From contig NZ_LMUL01000011.1 in NCBI RefSeq assembly GCF_009765965.1, positions 79,173 through 143,172 on the forward strand: a stretch of 64,000 nucleotides of DNA. Direction: 5' to 3'. The DNA comes from Caulobacter sp. S45 (lineage in GTDB: Bacteria > Pseudomonadota > Alphaproteobacteria > Caulobacterales > Caulobacteraceae). Below the pieces are notes generated by a model. It searched no databases, was not told where the DNA came from, and saw only the letters and a list, made by a program, of their open reading frames with translations. Position 1 is the stretch's first letter, and each line of letters starts with the position of its first letter. A program made the translations under genes and the position numbers. This document shows positions 9,400-18,712 of the stretch, in pieces.

Positions 9400-10869
9400 T
9401 CAGAAGTTGAAGTAGAGGAAGATACCGGGGTCGGGCAGTTTCGCCAGGGCGAGAGCGCCGATGAAGCCCAGGAAGACGCCGGTGAAAACCCAGGACAGCC
9501 GCCACTGGAGCGGTCGTAGGGGCGCGCCCTCCGCCTCCTCAGCTCCGGCGATGGCCACGGGATATCGCGCCATCTCCAAAGCGTTAGGTAGAGCGATCGA
9601 ACCGATGAGGGCGACGATCACGCCAACCCAAGCGGCCAATGACGGAGGCGCCGCGGACGCGGCGTGGGCCGCCTGAGGCCAGGGGACCATGGCGCCAAGA
9701 ATCGCAAGCGCGCCGTGGAAGGTGGCGGCGCGAAACAGCACCCAGGCCAGCACGACGGCGATAAAGGTGACACACCAACCGAGGCAGCGTGCGATCACGC
9801 CCTCTAAGACGCCAAAGGCGTTCCGCCAGCCGTGGTTGACGATCAGATAGGCTCCGTGCAGCCCACCCCAAATGATGAAGGTCCAACCCGCGCCATGCCA
9901 TAGACCGCCCAACAACATGGTGAGGAAAAGATTGAGGTAGCGGCGAGCCGGCCCCTTCCGGTTCCCTCCAAATGGAATGTAGAGGTACTGCCGCAGAAAA
10001 CGGGATAGCGTGATATGCCACCGCCGCCAAAACTCGATTATGCTGGTGGATTTGTACGGCGAGGCGAAATTTACGGGTAGACGGATGCCAAACAGTAATC
10101 CCAAGCCGATGGCCATATCGGAATAGCCAGAAAAATCGTAGTATAGCTGCAAGGTATAGGCCAACGCGCCCAGCCATGCTTGGGAGAAGCTTAGGTGAAC
10201 TCCATGTTCCGCAGCTGCGAATATGGGGTTTGCGACAAGCGCGAAGGTGTCGGCTACGACGACCTTTTTAGCCAACCCCAGGATCAAAACTGCGGCGCCG
10301 GTCGAGAAAAACGCAGGTGAAAGCTTACCACGCCCGGCATTTTTAAATTGCGGAAGCATCTCCTTGTGGTGCGTGATGGGCCCCGCAATCAAGTGGGGGA
10401 AAAACATGACAAAAAGGCTGTAGTCCAGGAGGCTGTCGGCGGCCTTCTTTTCTTTATATACTTCCACAAGATAGGCGATTTGCTGGAAAGTGAAGAAGCT
10501 TATGGCCAGCGGAAGGAGTATATGTCTCGCGTTCCAATCCAAGCCGGCAATCGCACTGACAGTGCTCGTGAAAAAATTTGCGTATTTATAGTATCCGAGA
10601 AGACCGAGATTTCCAATAAGTCCGATGATTAAATAGATTCTCGATTGGCGCGGCTTCTTTTCGATAAGCAGACTAATGGCGTAATTTGCGCCGATCGATA
10701 TCAGCATCAATGGAACATAGCTGATTTTCCACCAGCCGTAGAAAACCAGCGAGGCCGCGACGAGCCAAGATTTGGCTAGAACGGCTTTATCGTTCAGTCG
10801 CAGCACGTGATAGATAATAAGAACCGGCGGTAGAAAGCCGAAAAGGAACTCAAGCGAGCCAAACAGCAT
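9400..10869 (-). CDS. MBOAT-family O-acyltransferase (AlgI/DltB-like)
   Basis: A polytopic membrane protein of 489 residues that would pass acyl (often acetyl) groups across the inner membrane to a polysaccharide. MBOAT features include YYDFSGYSDMAIGLG, FWRRWHITLSRFLRQYLYIPFGGNRKG and the conserved His region LGGLWHGAGWTFIIWGGLHG. The length matches AlgI (about 500). AAAGGG precedes the ATG by about 9 bases. It starts 71 bases after the HlyD gene on the same strand and leads directly into the SGNH partner gene, so the secretion and acylation genes may form one operon. Confidence 0.93.
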   Translation of the reverse strand: MLFGSLEFLFGFLPPVLIIYHVLRLNDKAVLAKSWLVAASLVFYGWWKISYVPLMLISIGANYAISLLIEKKPRQSRIYLIIGLIGNLGLLGYYKYANFFTSTVSAIAGLDWNARHILLPLAISFFTFQQIAYLVEVYKEKKAADSLLDYSLFVMFFPHLIAGPITHHKEMLPQFKNAGRGKLSPAFFSTGAAVLILGLAKKVVVADTFALVANPIFAAAEHGVHLSFSQAWLGALAYTLQLYYDFSGYSDMAIGLGLLFGIRLPVNFASPYKSTSIIEFWRRWHITLSRFLRQYLYIPFGGNRKGPARRYLNLFLTMLLGGLWHGAGWTFIIWGGLHGAYLIVNHGWRNAFGVLEGVIARCLGWCVTFIAVVLAWVLFRAATFHGALAILGAMVPWPQAAHAASAAPPSLAAWVGVIVALIGSIALPNALEMARYPVAIAGAEEAEGAPLRPLQWRLSWVFTGVFLGFIGALALAKLPDPGIFLYFNF

Positions 10870-10940
10870 TAAAAATCGCCCTTTCCTCGCGGCGCACTGG
10901 ATCGATCATGCGAATTCGAGCCGCTGTCGGCGGGCCTTAA

Positions 10941-12302
10941 TCAATGTTCCCGAAAGGACTTCCACAGGGATTCAGTCAGCGGATCCAAAAGGTATTGCAG
11001 GGCTGAGCGCTTCTTAAGTGGTATCACGATCTGGGTCTGGAGGCCGGGCTTGAGATGCTCGTTGGCCCCCCGAACTTTTTGGATGGCGGCGAGTTCTCCG
11101 GCGGGCACCACGATTTCGGCCGTGTAGTAGGACGCGCCGGTTTTTTCATCGGTGAAGCTATCGGCGGAAATCCGACTCACAACTCCATTCAAGATCGGCA
11201 TCGCCCGCTCATGGAAGGCCTGAATTTTCACCTCGGTGCGTTGGCCTTGGTGAATGTCGTCCGCGTCGTTTGGCATAATTTGGGCGTTGATAACAAGGGG
11301 CGCTTGGTCGGGCACGATATCGAGCAGCTTCTGACCAGGTGCGACCACGCCGCCGATAGTGAAAACCGACAGCCCAACGACGGTCCCGCTGACTGGCGCG
11401 CGCACCTCTGTATGGGCGACCTGATCGCGAGCCGCCTGGAGCTTGGGCTGCAATTCGCTCAGCTGGTAGTCGACGTCGCGAAGCTGATTGGTGACCTCTT
11501 CGCCGCGTTGACGTTCTCCGGCGGCGATTTGCAGCGACGCCTCGCCAATCTGCTGGTTGACCCCGGCTAGGGTCGCCGCGCTCTGTCCGTTCGTCCCCTC
11601 GAGCTCGGCTGCGGTTCTCTGCAAGGCGCGAACGGTGTTGATCGAGGCGAAGCCGCGCGCGGCGAGGGCCTGAGTGCCGGAGAGCTGGTCTTGGACCAGC
11701 TTTAGCTGACGCGCGTTAGCGGCGATCTGCGCCTGGTAGCCGACCGTCTGCGCGCTAAATTCCGCCTGTCGCTGCCGAAGAACCGCACGCGTCGAGGCCA
11801 TGCTGGCGCCATGGGCGCGATGCTGGGCCAGTTGAAGGGTTTCGGCGCGATCGGCGTCGAGCTTGTCGTCCCCGGTCAAGGTCGCGAAGGAGGCGGGCCA
11901 TACGATCGGTCGCTGCAACGCCTCGGCCTGCAGACGGGCGTCCTGCGCTTGGAGAGAAATGACCTGGGAGGACAGGGTGCGTTCTGTGGCGCGCACCTCG
12001 TCTCCGGAAAGCCGTAGGAGGATATCGCCGGCCCTGACGTGCTGGCCTTCCTTGACGTTGATGACGGCGACCGATCCCCCATCCTTGTATTGTACGGTCT
12101 GGCGATGCCCGGCCACCGCGACCTCGCCTTGCGCAATGGCCGCTGCATCGAGCGGCGTAAGCGCCGCCCAGCCGAGGAACACGACAAAGAAAGCGACGGC
12201 GACCCCTAACCCTGCCCGGATTTCGCCGCCCGGATCGTCTTTGACATCGCCGAGCGCAGCGGAGGCGGCGTCGACGTGGGGATCAAACGATATCTCAGTC
12301 AT
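10941..12302 (-). CDS. Type I secretion membrane fusion protein, HlyD/PrsE family
   Basis: This is the periplasmic adaptor (453 residues) linking the inner-membrane ABC transporter to a TolC-like outer-membrane channel. A short cytoplasmic N-terminus precedes one membrane segment (LGVAVAFFVVFLGWAAL), a lipoyl/barrel-sandwich half (VQYKDGGSVAVINVKEGQHV), a long Ala/Gln-rich coiled coil, then the second half (VRAPVSGTVVGLSVFTIGG) and the HlyD C-terminal block. It begins 12 bases after the ABC gene, with GAG-rich sequence before the ATG. The family partner and location make the RTX glycanase its likely cargo. Confidence 0.93.
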   Translation of the reverse strand: MTEISFDPHVDAASAALGDVKDDPGGEIRAGLGVAVAFFVVFLGWAALTPLDAAAIAQGEVAVAGHRQTVQYKDGGSVAVINVKEGQHVRAGDILLRLSGDEVRATERTLSSQVISLQAQDARLQAEALQRPIVWPASFATLTGDDKLDADRAETLQLAQHRAHGASMASTRAVLRQRQAEFSAQTVGYQAQIAANARQLKLVQDQLSGTQALAARGFASINTVRALQRTAAELEGTNGQSAATLAGVNQQIGEASLQIAAGERQRGEEVTNQLRDVDYQLSELQPKLQAARDQVAHTEVRAPVSGTVVGLSVFTIGGVVAPGQKLLDIVPDQAPLVINAQIMPNDADDIHQGQRTEVKIQAFHERAMPILNGVVSRISADSFTDEKTGASYYTAEIVVPAGELAAIQKVRGANEHLKPGLQTQIVIPLKKRSALQYLLDPLTESLWKSFREH

Positions 12303-12314
12303 CGTCTCACAGCC

Positions 12315-14075
12315 TCAGGGCGTTAGGGCCGGCTGGTCACGCCGGACGACGGGAGTGGGGGGCTGGGGAGCAAGGTCGTTCATGACCTGCTCTCTTGGCC
12401 CAAACGCGGCTACTTGTCCGCCCCTGATGATCATCAGCTTGTCTACGCCGCCTAGGATTCCGGCGCGGTGAGCCACGACGAACACCGTCACGCCTTTGGC
12501 TTTCAGCCGCGCAAGGGTTTGTCCGAGCAACATCTCGCCCTCTGCATCCATATGCGAATTCGGCTCGTCGAGGATCACCACTCGCGGCTCATCAAAGAGC
12601 GCACGAGCCAGTGCGATGCGTTGCAACTGGCCAGCGGACAGCCCGCGCCCAGCCGCCCCCAGCATGGTCTCGTAGCCTTCCGGCAGCCGCAGGATCATCT
12701 GGTGAGCGCCACAACTTTCGGCGGCCGCGACCACCATGGCGTCCAGCGCGTCCTGGTCGGTCTCAAGATATCCGCGGAAACGGGCGATGTTTTCGCGCAC
12801 GGTGCCCTGAAACAGGTTCGAGTCCTGGGGAAGAAAGCCGATGTGGCGGCCGAGCTGCTCCTGATCCCAATCGCTCATGTCCGCCCCGTCGATCCGTACG
12901 TGGCCGCGATCTGGCGACTGGGCGCCGGCGAGCACACGCATCAGGGTGGACTTGCCTGCGCCGCTGGGGCCCACTACGCCGACGATCTCGCCAGGCAGGA
13001 CGATGAAGCTGGCGCCTGAGAGGATCGGGGCGGTCCGGGCTGCATCGAGCACAGTGACCTGCTCGACCTCCAAAAGCGCCCGCGGCGTCGGCAGGCGGGT
13101 CTTGCGTCCCAGCGCGCCGACCCGATCAAGAAGGATGTCGAGCGCTTTGTACGCCCCCCGGGCGCTGACAATTCCCTTCCAAGCCCCCAGCACCTGTTCG
13201 ATCGGACTTAGCGCACGGCCGATCAGCAAGGAGGCGGCGAAGATCGCGCCCCCCGAGAGCTGACGCTCCACTGCGAGATAGGCGCCGACGCCGAGGGCCA
13301 AAGATTGAAGCGCCAGCCGAAAAAATCGAGTGGCGGCCATGTATCCTCCAGCGGCGAAGCTAGCCTCGGCCTGAAGGGAGATGCTCGTGAAGCGATCGTC
13401 TAAATGACGTTGGGTGATCGCTTCGCGCATACCCAGAGCCCGCACGACGTCGGAGGCGGCGACGGACTGTTCGTGGGAGAAGTAGGCCCGAGACGCCGCA
13501 TCATTGGCGGTCTGCAGGCGCGCCTTGGTGGCCCGCTCGTTTAACAGCGTCAGCCCGATCACGATTACAGATCCCGCGATGGCGAGACACCCGAGCACCC
13601 AATGCAACATGAAGCAGACCAGGATATAGACGGGCGTCCAGGGCGCATCGAACAGGGCGATGATCCCCGCACCGGTAAGCGTGGCGCGCAGGGTGTCGAA
13701 ATCGCGCAGAGCGCGAGACGACCGCTCTCCCCCCTCGACCGACCTGAGGGTCGCACGAATGACCGGCGCGGCCAGCACATGGTCCAGCTTGGCGCTCGCG
13801 CGCACGAGCAGCCGCGACCGAACGAGGTCGAGCAGGGTGAGGGTGGCGAGCGAAAACAGCAGAATCACCGTCAAGAAGGCGAGCGTCGCCACGCCTCGCG
13901 TCGGTATGACTCGGTCATACACCTGCAGCATGTAGAGCGTCGGCGCCAGATAGAGTATATTTAGCAGCGCGCTAAATAATCCGGCAAATACCAAGTGCGA
14001 TCTACAGGCTCGTAATGCGCCCTTCAGAGACAATGCGATCGGCGCGCGCCGATCCGCCACAGATATTGCCGCCAT
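12315..14075 (-). CDS. Type I secretion ABC transporter/permease, PrsD/PrtD family
   Basis: This inner-membrane half transporter (about 586 residues) powers type I secretion. The N-terminal membrane domain has about six helices (for example FSALLNILYLAPTLYMLQVYDRV). The ATPase domain has Walker A GPSGAGKST near residue 370, signature LSAGQLQRIALARAL and Walker B VVILDEPNSHMD. The LSAGQ signature and DEPNSxMD are typical of the PrtD/PrsD branch. There is no N-terminal C39 peptidase domain, so cargo is not cleaved. An in-frame GTG at 14084 is an alternative start. It forms an operon with the HlyD gene and is the probable exporter of the RTX glycanase. Confidence 0.93.
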   Translation of the reverse strand: MAAISVADRRAPIALSLKGALRACRSHLVFAGLFSALLNILYLAPTLYMLQVYDRVIPTRGVATLAFLTVILLFSLATLTLLDLVRSRLLVRASAKLDHVLAAPVIRATLRSVEGGERSSRALRDFDTLRATLTGAGIIALFDAPWTPVYILVCFMLHWVLGCLAIAGSVIVIGLTLLNERATKARLQTANDAASRAYFSHEQSVAASDVVRALGMREAITQRHLDDRFTSISLQAEASFAAGGYMAATRFFRLALQSLALGVGAYLAVERQLSGGAIFAASLLIGRALSPIEQVLGAWKGIVSARGAYKALDILLDRVGALGRKTRLPTPRALLEVEQVTVLDAARTAPILSGASFIVLPGEIVGVVGPSGAGKSTLMRVLAGAQSPDRGHVRIDGADMSDWDQEQLGRHIGFLPQDSNLFQGTVRENIARFRGYLETDQDALDAMVVAAAESCGAHQMILRLPEGYETMLGAAGRGLSAGQLQRIALARALFDEPRVVILDEPNSHMDAEGEMLLGQTLARLKAKGVTVFVVAHRAGILGGVDKLMIIRGGQVAAFGPREQVMNDLAPQPPTPVVRRDQPALTP

Positions 14076-14256
14076 GAACGCCACTCGCTATCTCGAGAGC
14101 CGATTGGAAATGCGAACGCGATGCTGGGGTTCGGCAAGGCCGACCGCTTCGGCGAGACAAGGTGTCGCTTTGCTCGATGAAACCGCGACGATCACCTTGG
14201 AGCCTCCACAGCGTTAACCGTTCGACCATGCGCGAAACCGGTTAAGGCGGCGTGTA

Positions 14257-14273
14257 GGCGGCTGTCGGCCGCC
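14257..14273 (-). terminator. Possible hairpin after a glycosyltransferase gene
   Basis: ggcggc-tgtcg-gccgcc forms a 6-bp GC stem just beyond the stop codon of the gene ending at 14285. No T-tract follows, so termination is uncertain. Confidence 0.3.
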
Positions 14274-14284
14274 AAGGCGTTCAG

Positions 14285-15226
14285 TCAGTAAAGCTGCAGG
14301 TCGCGAATTCCCACGAGCCGAGCGATCACGCCGGCGTGGAGTGCGCCACGCACCAGGGCCTTACGCCAACGGGTTGGCGCGGCGACGCCAAGGGCGGCGT
14401 CAACTCCGCAGTAGGCCGCCTTCGATGCGGCCGAGACAATTTGGCTTAGCCGGCCGCCGCCACGAGTGGAAAGGATATGGCCATGGCTCTGGCCCGCCCG
14501 GAACGATCGCTGCAGCAGCCAGCCCAACCTTAGACGCGATGCGGAGGTCGGCTCAGACACCCACGCGTTCGGGCTGAAGGCGAGCGTGGCCCCGTGACTG
14601 AAAAGCTGGTGAAAAAACCAGGTGTCCTCGCCGCCGCTGCGGCCGAACTGGGGGTCGAATTGCAGGGCGCCAATCGTCTTGCGTCGCATCATCACGTTGC
14701 AGGTATAGCCCGTAGCGATCTTGCCGTCTGAGCGCACAACCGGCTGGACCGAGTGCAGATCGGCCTGGGTCGCCCAGGCCGGCGCGTCTTGGGGGTAGGC
14801 GGCTCTGACCGGCCCGAACACGACATCGGCCTGCGCCTCGGACAGAGTGGCCCAAAGGGCGGCCAGCCATCCTGCGTCCGCGGTTTCATCGTCGTCCAGG
14901 AACGCTACAAAGCCGGCCGATCCTGCTGCAAGACATGCGTTGCGAGCGATGGAGATGTTTCGGGCCGGGGCGTGAACGTAGTGGATCGATATTCCCAGCT
15001 CAGCGCCGACGCGCCGCACCAGCCCCTCCGCTGTCGGCGCGTCGTCATTGTCGGCCACGGTTATGTCGAAGCTCGGTGCGCCGAGCTGGGCGGCGATGGA
15101 GCGGAGCGATTGTTCGAGGGACGGTCGACGGAATGTGCAGACGCAGACGTTGACGTCGATCTCGCGGCTGGGCGGGGCGACCAAATCGCGCGCACTGGAG
15201 GGACTTAGATCAAACGGACTTGACAT
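14285..15226 (-). CDS. Glycosyltransferase family 2
   Basis: A cytoplasmic GT-A fold glycosyltransferase of 313 residues that would transfer a sugar from a nucleotide sugar to a lipid-linked EPS intermediate. The N-terminal nucleotide-binding strand is VNVCVCTFRRPSLEQSLRS. The metal-binding motif is FLDDDETADAGWL, and the acceptor-side region includes GRSGGEDTWFFHQLF with the ED pair typical of GT2 enzymes. It is divergent from the GT2 gene at 15278. Donor and acceptor sugars cannot be assigned. Confidence 0.88.
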   Translation of the reverse strand: MSSPFDLSPSSARDLVAPPSREIDVNVCVCTFRRPSLEQSLRSIAAQLGAPSFDITVADNDDAPTAEGLVRRVGAELGISIHYVHAPARNISIARNACLAAGSAGFVAFLDDDETADAGWLAALWATLSEAQADVVFGPVRAAYPQDAPAWATQADLHSVQPVVRSDGKIATGYTCNVMMRRKTIGALQFDPQFGRSGGEDTWFFHQLFSHGATLAFSPNAWVSEPTSASRLRLGWLLQRSFRAGQSHGHILSTRGGGRLSQIVSAASKAAYCGVDAALGVAAPTRWRKALVRGALHAGVIARLVGIRDLQLY

Positions 15227-15277
15227 TGGCGCTCTGAACCGTTCTCACGCGAGGGTGGTAGACTGGGTGCTCATCCG

Positions 15278-16231
15278 TTGACTGACCTCAGTATCATCAT
15301 CGCTGCATGGAATGCGGAAGATAGCATCCAGAAGGCTATCCACAGCGCGCTCGCCCAGCAAGGCCTCGATGTCGAAGTCCTTGTCGCCGACGACGCCTCC
15401 ACAGACGGGACCGCGGCCGCCGTCCAGGCCATAGACGATCCTCGTCTGATCTACGTGCGTCTACCGACCAACGGTGGGCCTGCAGCCGCACGCAACGCAG
15501 CCCTGGACCTGGCCAAGGGCGAGTGGGTGGCGATCTTGGACGCCGACGACACAATGGATGAAGGGCGCATGAGCGTCCTGGTTCGCCTCGGAGAGTTGCA
15601 CAGCGCCGACATCGTCGCCGACAACCTATGGGTCGACCATGCAGGGTCGAAGCGCCTCCATATTGAAGAAGACCTCGATGAGAGCTGCGAAACCCTCACC
15701 CTGCATAATTTCCTGAAGGAAAGCTATCTTTTCGCAAAAAACAAAGGTTACGGGTATCTCAAGCCGGCGTTTCGCCGTGAGTACCTGACACGGAATAAGA
15801 TTCGTTACGACGAGCGACTCCGCATCGCGGAGGATTTCAATCTTGTTATTGAGGCATTGGCGACGGGAGCTAGATACCTGCGGCGCCGTTCGGCTGGCTA
15901 CATTTATTCAAAGCATGCTAGCTCGATCTCCCATCGCCTTAAGCTTGCGGATGTTCAAGCAATGATCGACGCGGATGAGCGATTCATTGTTGAATACGGA
16001 AAGACGCTGACGTCGGTGGAGCGTCAAGTCATGCGACGCCATCTCGCAAGCCTGAAAGACGGGGCCGCTTTCATCACGATGGTGAGCGACATGAAGGCCC
16101 GCAGATGGCTGCGACTTCCTATAACCGCGGCGAGCCGCCCGAGCGCGATACGTCTACTCGCTATTCCCATCTTGGACCGCCTACGCCGGCCGATGATGGC
16201 TCCGCCGCCGGTCAGCCAAGCGGCGCTCTAG
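15278..16231 (+). CDS. Glycosyltransferase family 2 (ExoO-like)
   Basis: A GT2 enzyme of 317 residues beginning at a TTG codon (MTDLSIIIAAWNAEDSIQKA). The motifs are VLVADDASTDGT, then GGPAAARNAALDLAKGEWVAILDADDTMDEGRM, with the DAD metal site, and a downstream LRIAEDFNLVIEAL block. The layout resembles ExoO/ExoW succinoglycan glucosyltransferases and two other enzymes in this window (47055-48023 and 48227-49219). No ATG fits, so TTG is the best start although its ribosome site is weak. The last 4 bases overlap the convergent gene ending at 16228. Confidence 0.88.
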   Translation: MTDLSIIIAAWNAEDSIQKAIHSALAQQGLDVEVLVADDASTDGTAAAVQAIDDPRLIYVRLPTNGGPAAARNAALDLAKGEWVAILDADDTMDEGRMSVLVRLGELHSADIVADNLWVDHAGSKRLHIEEDLDESCETLTLHNFLKESYLFAKNKGYGYLKPAFRREYLTRNKIRYDERLRIAEDFNLVIEALATGARYLRRRSAGYIYSKHASSISHRLKLADVQAMIDADERFIVEYGKTLTSVERQVMRRHLASLKDGAAFITMVSDMKARRWLRLPITAASRPSAIRLLAIPILDRLRRPMMAPPPVSQAAL

Positions 16232-16701
16232 AAGTTCTCATCCTTACAGCCAAGGTTGTGGGCCGCATCCATCGCCCGCGACAGACCACTCAGCTTGAAG
16301 GACCTGGCGGAACGGGTCGGCGAGGGCCGGATGTCGATGCGCTCAGCCTTGACCAAGCTCTCCAACGGCAACGCCACCACGTTCCAAGATCGAAAGTCGA
16401 TCTCGCCTAGGCTTGCATGGAACCTTGCTGAGGCGGCTTCGTCGTCCACGGTCCGAACGCTCATGGCGCTGCCGGAGTCGAGGCGAAATTCGGCCGCGGC
16501 CGTGTCGCCGAATCGGCCAAGCCGAAAGACTATGACGCCCGGGCGATAAGCCATTCCCGGCGCGCCAAGCCTGCAGGTCAGCTTGCCGTTAAAGCCGTCG
16601 ATCCGGGTCTGGACGATCCATTGTTCGACCTTGAGGCTGTGTAGGGGCGGAGTGCTGTGAAGGCTCAATACGGCCAGACCGATCGCTGTGACTAAGATCA
16701 T
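16228..16701 (-). CDS. Hypothetical exported protein
   Basis: A 157-residue protein with a short hydrophobic N-terminus (MILVTAIGLAVLSLHS) that may be a signal peptide or anchor. AGGAA lies 6 bases before the ATG at 16701, which is why I prefer it to the longer frame. I recognise no domain. The mature part contains a beta-rich stretch (GVIVFRLGRFGDTAAAEFRLDSG) and ends with a Cys-containing tail. It lies downstream of the PilZ gene on the same strand, so it may be the last gene of the lasso/PilZ transcription unit; that is inference only. Confidence 0.55.
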   Translation of the reverse strand: MILVTAIGLAVLSLHSTPPLHSLKVEQWIVQTRIDGFNGKLTCRLGAPGMAYRPGVIVFRLGRFGDTAAAEFRLDSGSAMSVRTVDDEAASARFHASLGEIDFRSWNVVALPLESLVKAERIDIRPSPTRSARSFKLSGLSRAMDAAHNLGCKDENF

Positions 16702-16903
16702 CGTTGTTTCCTGGTCTGACGCGTTCCGCAGCGCCGCGCCCCACGGCCTGAGTGAACATCCCCGTCGGGCAATCATACCCGCACGACCCGATCCGCTATT
16801 CGTGGGCCGACCATGGGATCATTGCGTATCCCTGCACGCCTTGCCAGACCGAAGTCTAAGCGCGCGTGTGAAAATGCGCTTTGAGTGGGCCCTGGAACGC
16901 CGC

Positions 16904-17164
16904 TTACTCGGGATCTCGGATCAAGACCACCCCACAGTGGGGGAGGGCGCGCCAGACAACTCGCGCCGCGATCCGTTCCCCAGAGCTAAGCTCCAACTCG
17001 AATGCGTCCGGTACGGCGTCTTCTCGCCTCAGCAATAGGCCTGCGCCGCCTGAACTGATGTCTACGACAACGCAGTCCAGCGAGCCATGGGGCGACCATA
17101 TCCGCGCGCTCGCCCTTGACCGCTTACGCGGGAAGCTGCGCCTTTCCCGGCCAGAATTCAGCAC
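16904..17164 (-). CDS. PilZ-domain protein, probable c-di-GMP receptor
   Basis: An 86-residue single-domain PilZ protein starting at GTG. Both signature elements of c-di-GMP binding are visible: the Arg-rich loop ERRSFPRKRSRA near the N-terminus (RxxxR type) and VVDISSGGAGLLL (D/NxSxxG). A strand with RVVWRALPHCGVVLI closes the barrel. PilZ proteins often link c-di-GMP levels to EPS production, surface adhesion or motility. It lies 102 bases after the lasso nucleotidyltransferase on the same strand, so it may be co-transcribed with the lasso genes, though it could simply be an EPS regulator. Confidence 0.85.
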   Translation of the reverse strand: MLNSGRERRSFPRKRSRASARIWSPHGSLDCVVVDISSGGAGLLLRREDAVPDAFELELSSGERIAARVVWRALPHCGVVLIRDPE

Positions 17165-17266
17165 ATCATCGCTCGCTGGGGCCGGGAAGTCTTATCCGCC
17201 CGATCCGCAAATCTCGATCTCCACCGAGCGCCATGGGCCGGCGGCGCGGTCACTGACCACCCCGGA

Positions 17267-18304
17267 CTATTCACCTTCACCCGCGTTGTATATTCGGCGG
17301 CAGATCTCCGAAGACAACGCCCAACCCACCTCCACCGGATATTGGAACTTGGCGTCGCACAGCGCCCACAGCAGCGCCCGTCGTTTGGGCCAGCCGACGT
17401 CGTCGGCGGCGGGGGTGAGAAGCATCGAAAGCAGGCCGCGATCGGAAATAGCATCTAGGACGACGCGCGGCGTCTTTGGAAACTGGACACAGATCCCGAA
17501 CATGAGCGCAGCGGCTCTCAACCCGAGGTGAAGGGTGCTCGACAGCCGTTGTTCGATCGCCGCGACGAAGAGGCCTTGCAATTCCAGTGGGCTCAGGGCG
17601 AGCAGCTGAGCGGCGATGTCGGCGGCGTAGCCGCCTGCGGGTTCTCGATGCACCAGCGCCTTGGCGACACTGACACAGGCGAGGAGTATGGCGTTTATTT
17701 TCGAAAGGATCGGGACCTCGATTTCGCCCAACCGCACAAGATGAGGTTCAGTCAAGAAGAGCGCTGGCCGACGCGGAGTCGGACAGCCGGGCTGCTGAGT
17801 GCGATGGTGCAGATCGACCGTGGCGAGCGAGACATTGTCGGTCAGCAAGTGTTGCTCGCCCAGGAAGATGCGCCACCAGGGCGATGCGCACGGCTCTGGG
17901 AGCTCGTAGCCTGCGCCTAGGACGCAGTTTCGGGCCGAGACGAAGACCTCGTTCGACACGAGAACGTCGACATCCGACGAGGGCTTGGCGAAGAAGTCGC
18001 CGTACGCCAGTTGCTGAGCGAGCGGGCCTTTAATTACGACAAAGGGAATCGAAGCCGCACTGAGCATCGGCGCCAGCGTGCGAATCGTCAGCAGGTTTCT
18101 TGAATTGAATTGAAGCGCGAGGGTTCGGCTCTCCGCTACGATTGTCTTCAGCCGGTCGGGGAGCGTCATGTCGCGCGCCAAGCCGCGCGCCATCAAAACG
18201 GCCAACCGGTTATGCCGGAGCAGATCGCCCAGCGCCTCCTGGCCATGGGTGTCGACCACCGCCAAGTCAACGCGCGCAGGCGTCTTGAGCAGCGCCGCCC
18301 TCAC
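17267..18304 (-). CDS. Lasso-cluster nucleotidyltransferase family protein
   Basis: A 345-residue protein of the nucleotidyltransferase family often found with lasso peptide genes (PF14907-like). The fold motifs are IPFVVIKGPLAQQLAYG (KG near residue 92) and SSDVDVLV (metal-binding Asp111 and Asp113). In related loci such as pseudomycoidin, I recall this protein acting with the kinase in tailoring the peptide's C-terminal region; its exact reaction here is inference. The only canonical start is GTG at 18304, but the frame stays open and protein-like (PLVVTAP, ISLALELVRAALL) up to 18450 with no ATG, GTG or TTG. GGAGGTAAGGGGAG lies just upstream of that extension, so the true start may be non-canonical or hidden by an error. 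Confidence 0.8.
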   Translation of the reverse strand: MRAALLKTPARVDLAVVDTHGQEALGDLLRHNRLAVLMARGLARDMTLPDRLKTIVAESRTLALQFNSRNLLTIRTLAPMLSAASIPFVVIKGPLAQQLAYGDFFAKPSSDVDVLVSNEVFVSARNCVLGAGYELPEPCASPWWRIFLGEQHLLTDNVSLATVDLHHRTQQPGCPTPRRPALFLTEPHLVRLGEIEVPILSKINAILLACVSVAKALVHREPAGGYAADIAAQLLALSPLELQGLFVAAIEQRLSSTLHLGLRAAALMFGICVQFPKTPRVVLDAISDRGLLSMLLTPAADDVGWPKRRALLWALCDAKFQYPVEVGWALSSEICRRIYNAGEGE

Positions 18305-18712
18305 GAGTTCAAGGGCGAGGCTTATCCCAGGGTCCAGGTCTAATACCGCAGCGCCCGACGGCGCGGTTACAACCAGCGGGCGCGCAATGCGGCGCTGCGG
18401 CGACAGCGAAGCTGAGATGGCGATGTCTGATGTCGAGCTCAGCTGATTCTCCCCTTACCTCCAGAAACGCTGCACCGCTTACGATCCGAACGCGTCTGAA
18501 ACCTTCAAGATCCATGCCAGCGCGCAGCGCGCGCCCGTCGCGCTCCCCCTTGCCCCATTTTGGCGAGGTCTAGGTCCAGTCAACCCCGCGTCGACAACGT
18601 TTAAGCTGACCTGGCGTTTAGCTTGCCTCGTCGCCGGAGGTCAGCAGGGTCGGGAAACGACTGACCGGAATAGCTGAAATGACCGGGACCGGCATGCTAG
18701 CCGTCGAGACCT
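18305..18712. other. Gap between lasso kinase and nucleotidyltransferase genes
   Basis: About 145 bases at the left of this gap (18305-18450) are in frame with the nucleotidyltransferase and look coding. The remaining 260 bases show no gene and could hold a secondary promoter. A GC-rich alternating run (gcgcgcagcgcgcgc, near 18520) is present. Confidence 0.4.

Noticed and set aside
12468..13263. Long open frames on the plus strand opposite the type I ABC gene
   Set aside because: They are antisense shadows of a gene with clear Walker A, signature and Walker B motifs; their translations are Arg/Pro-rich without domains.
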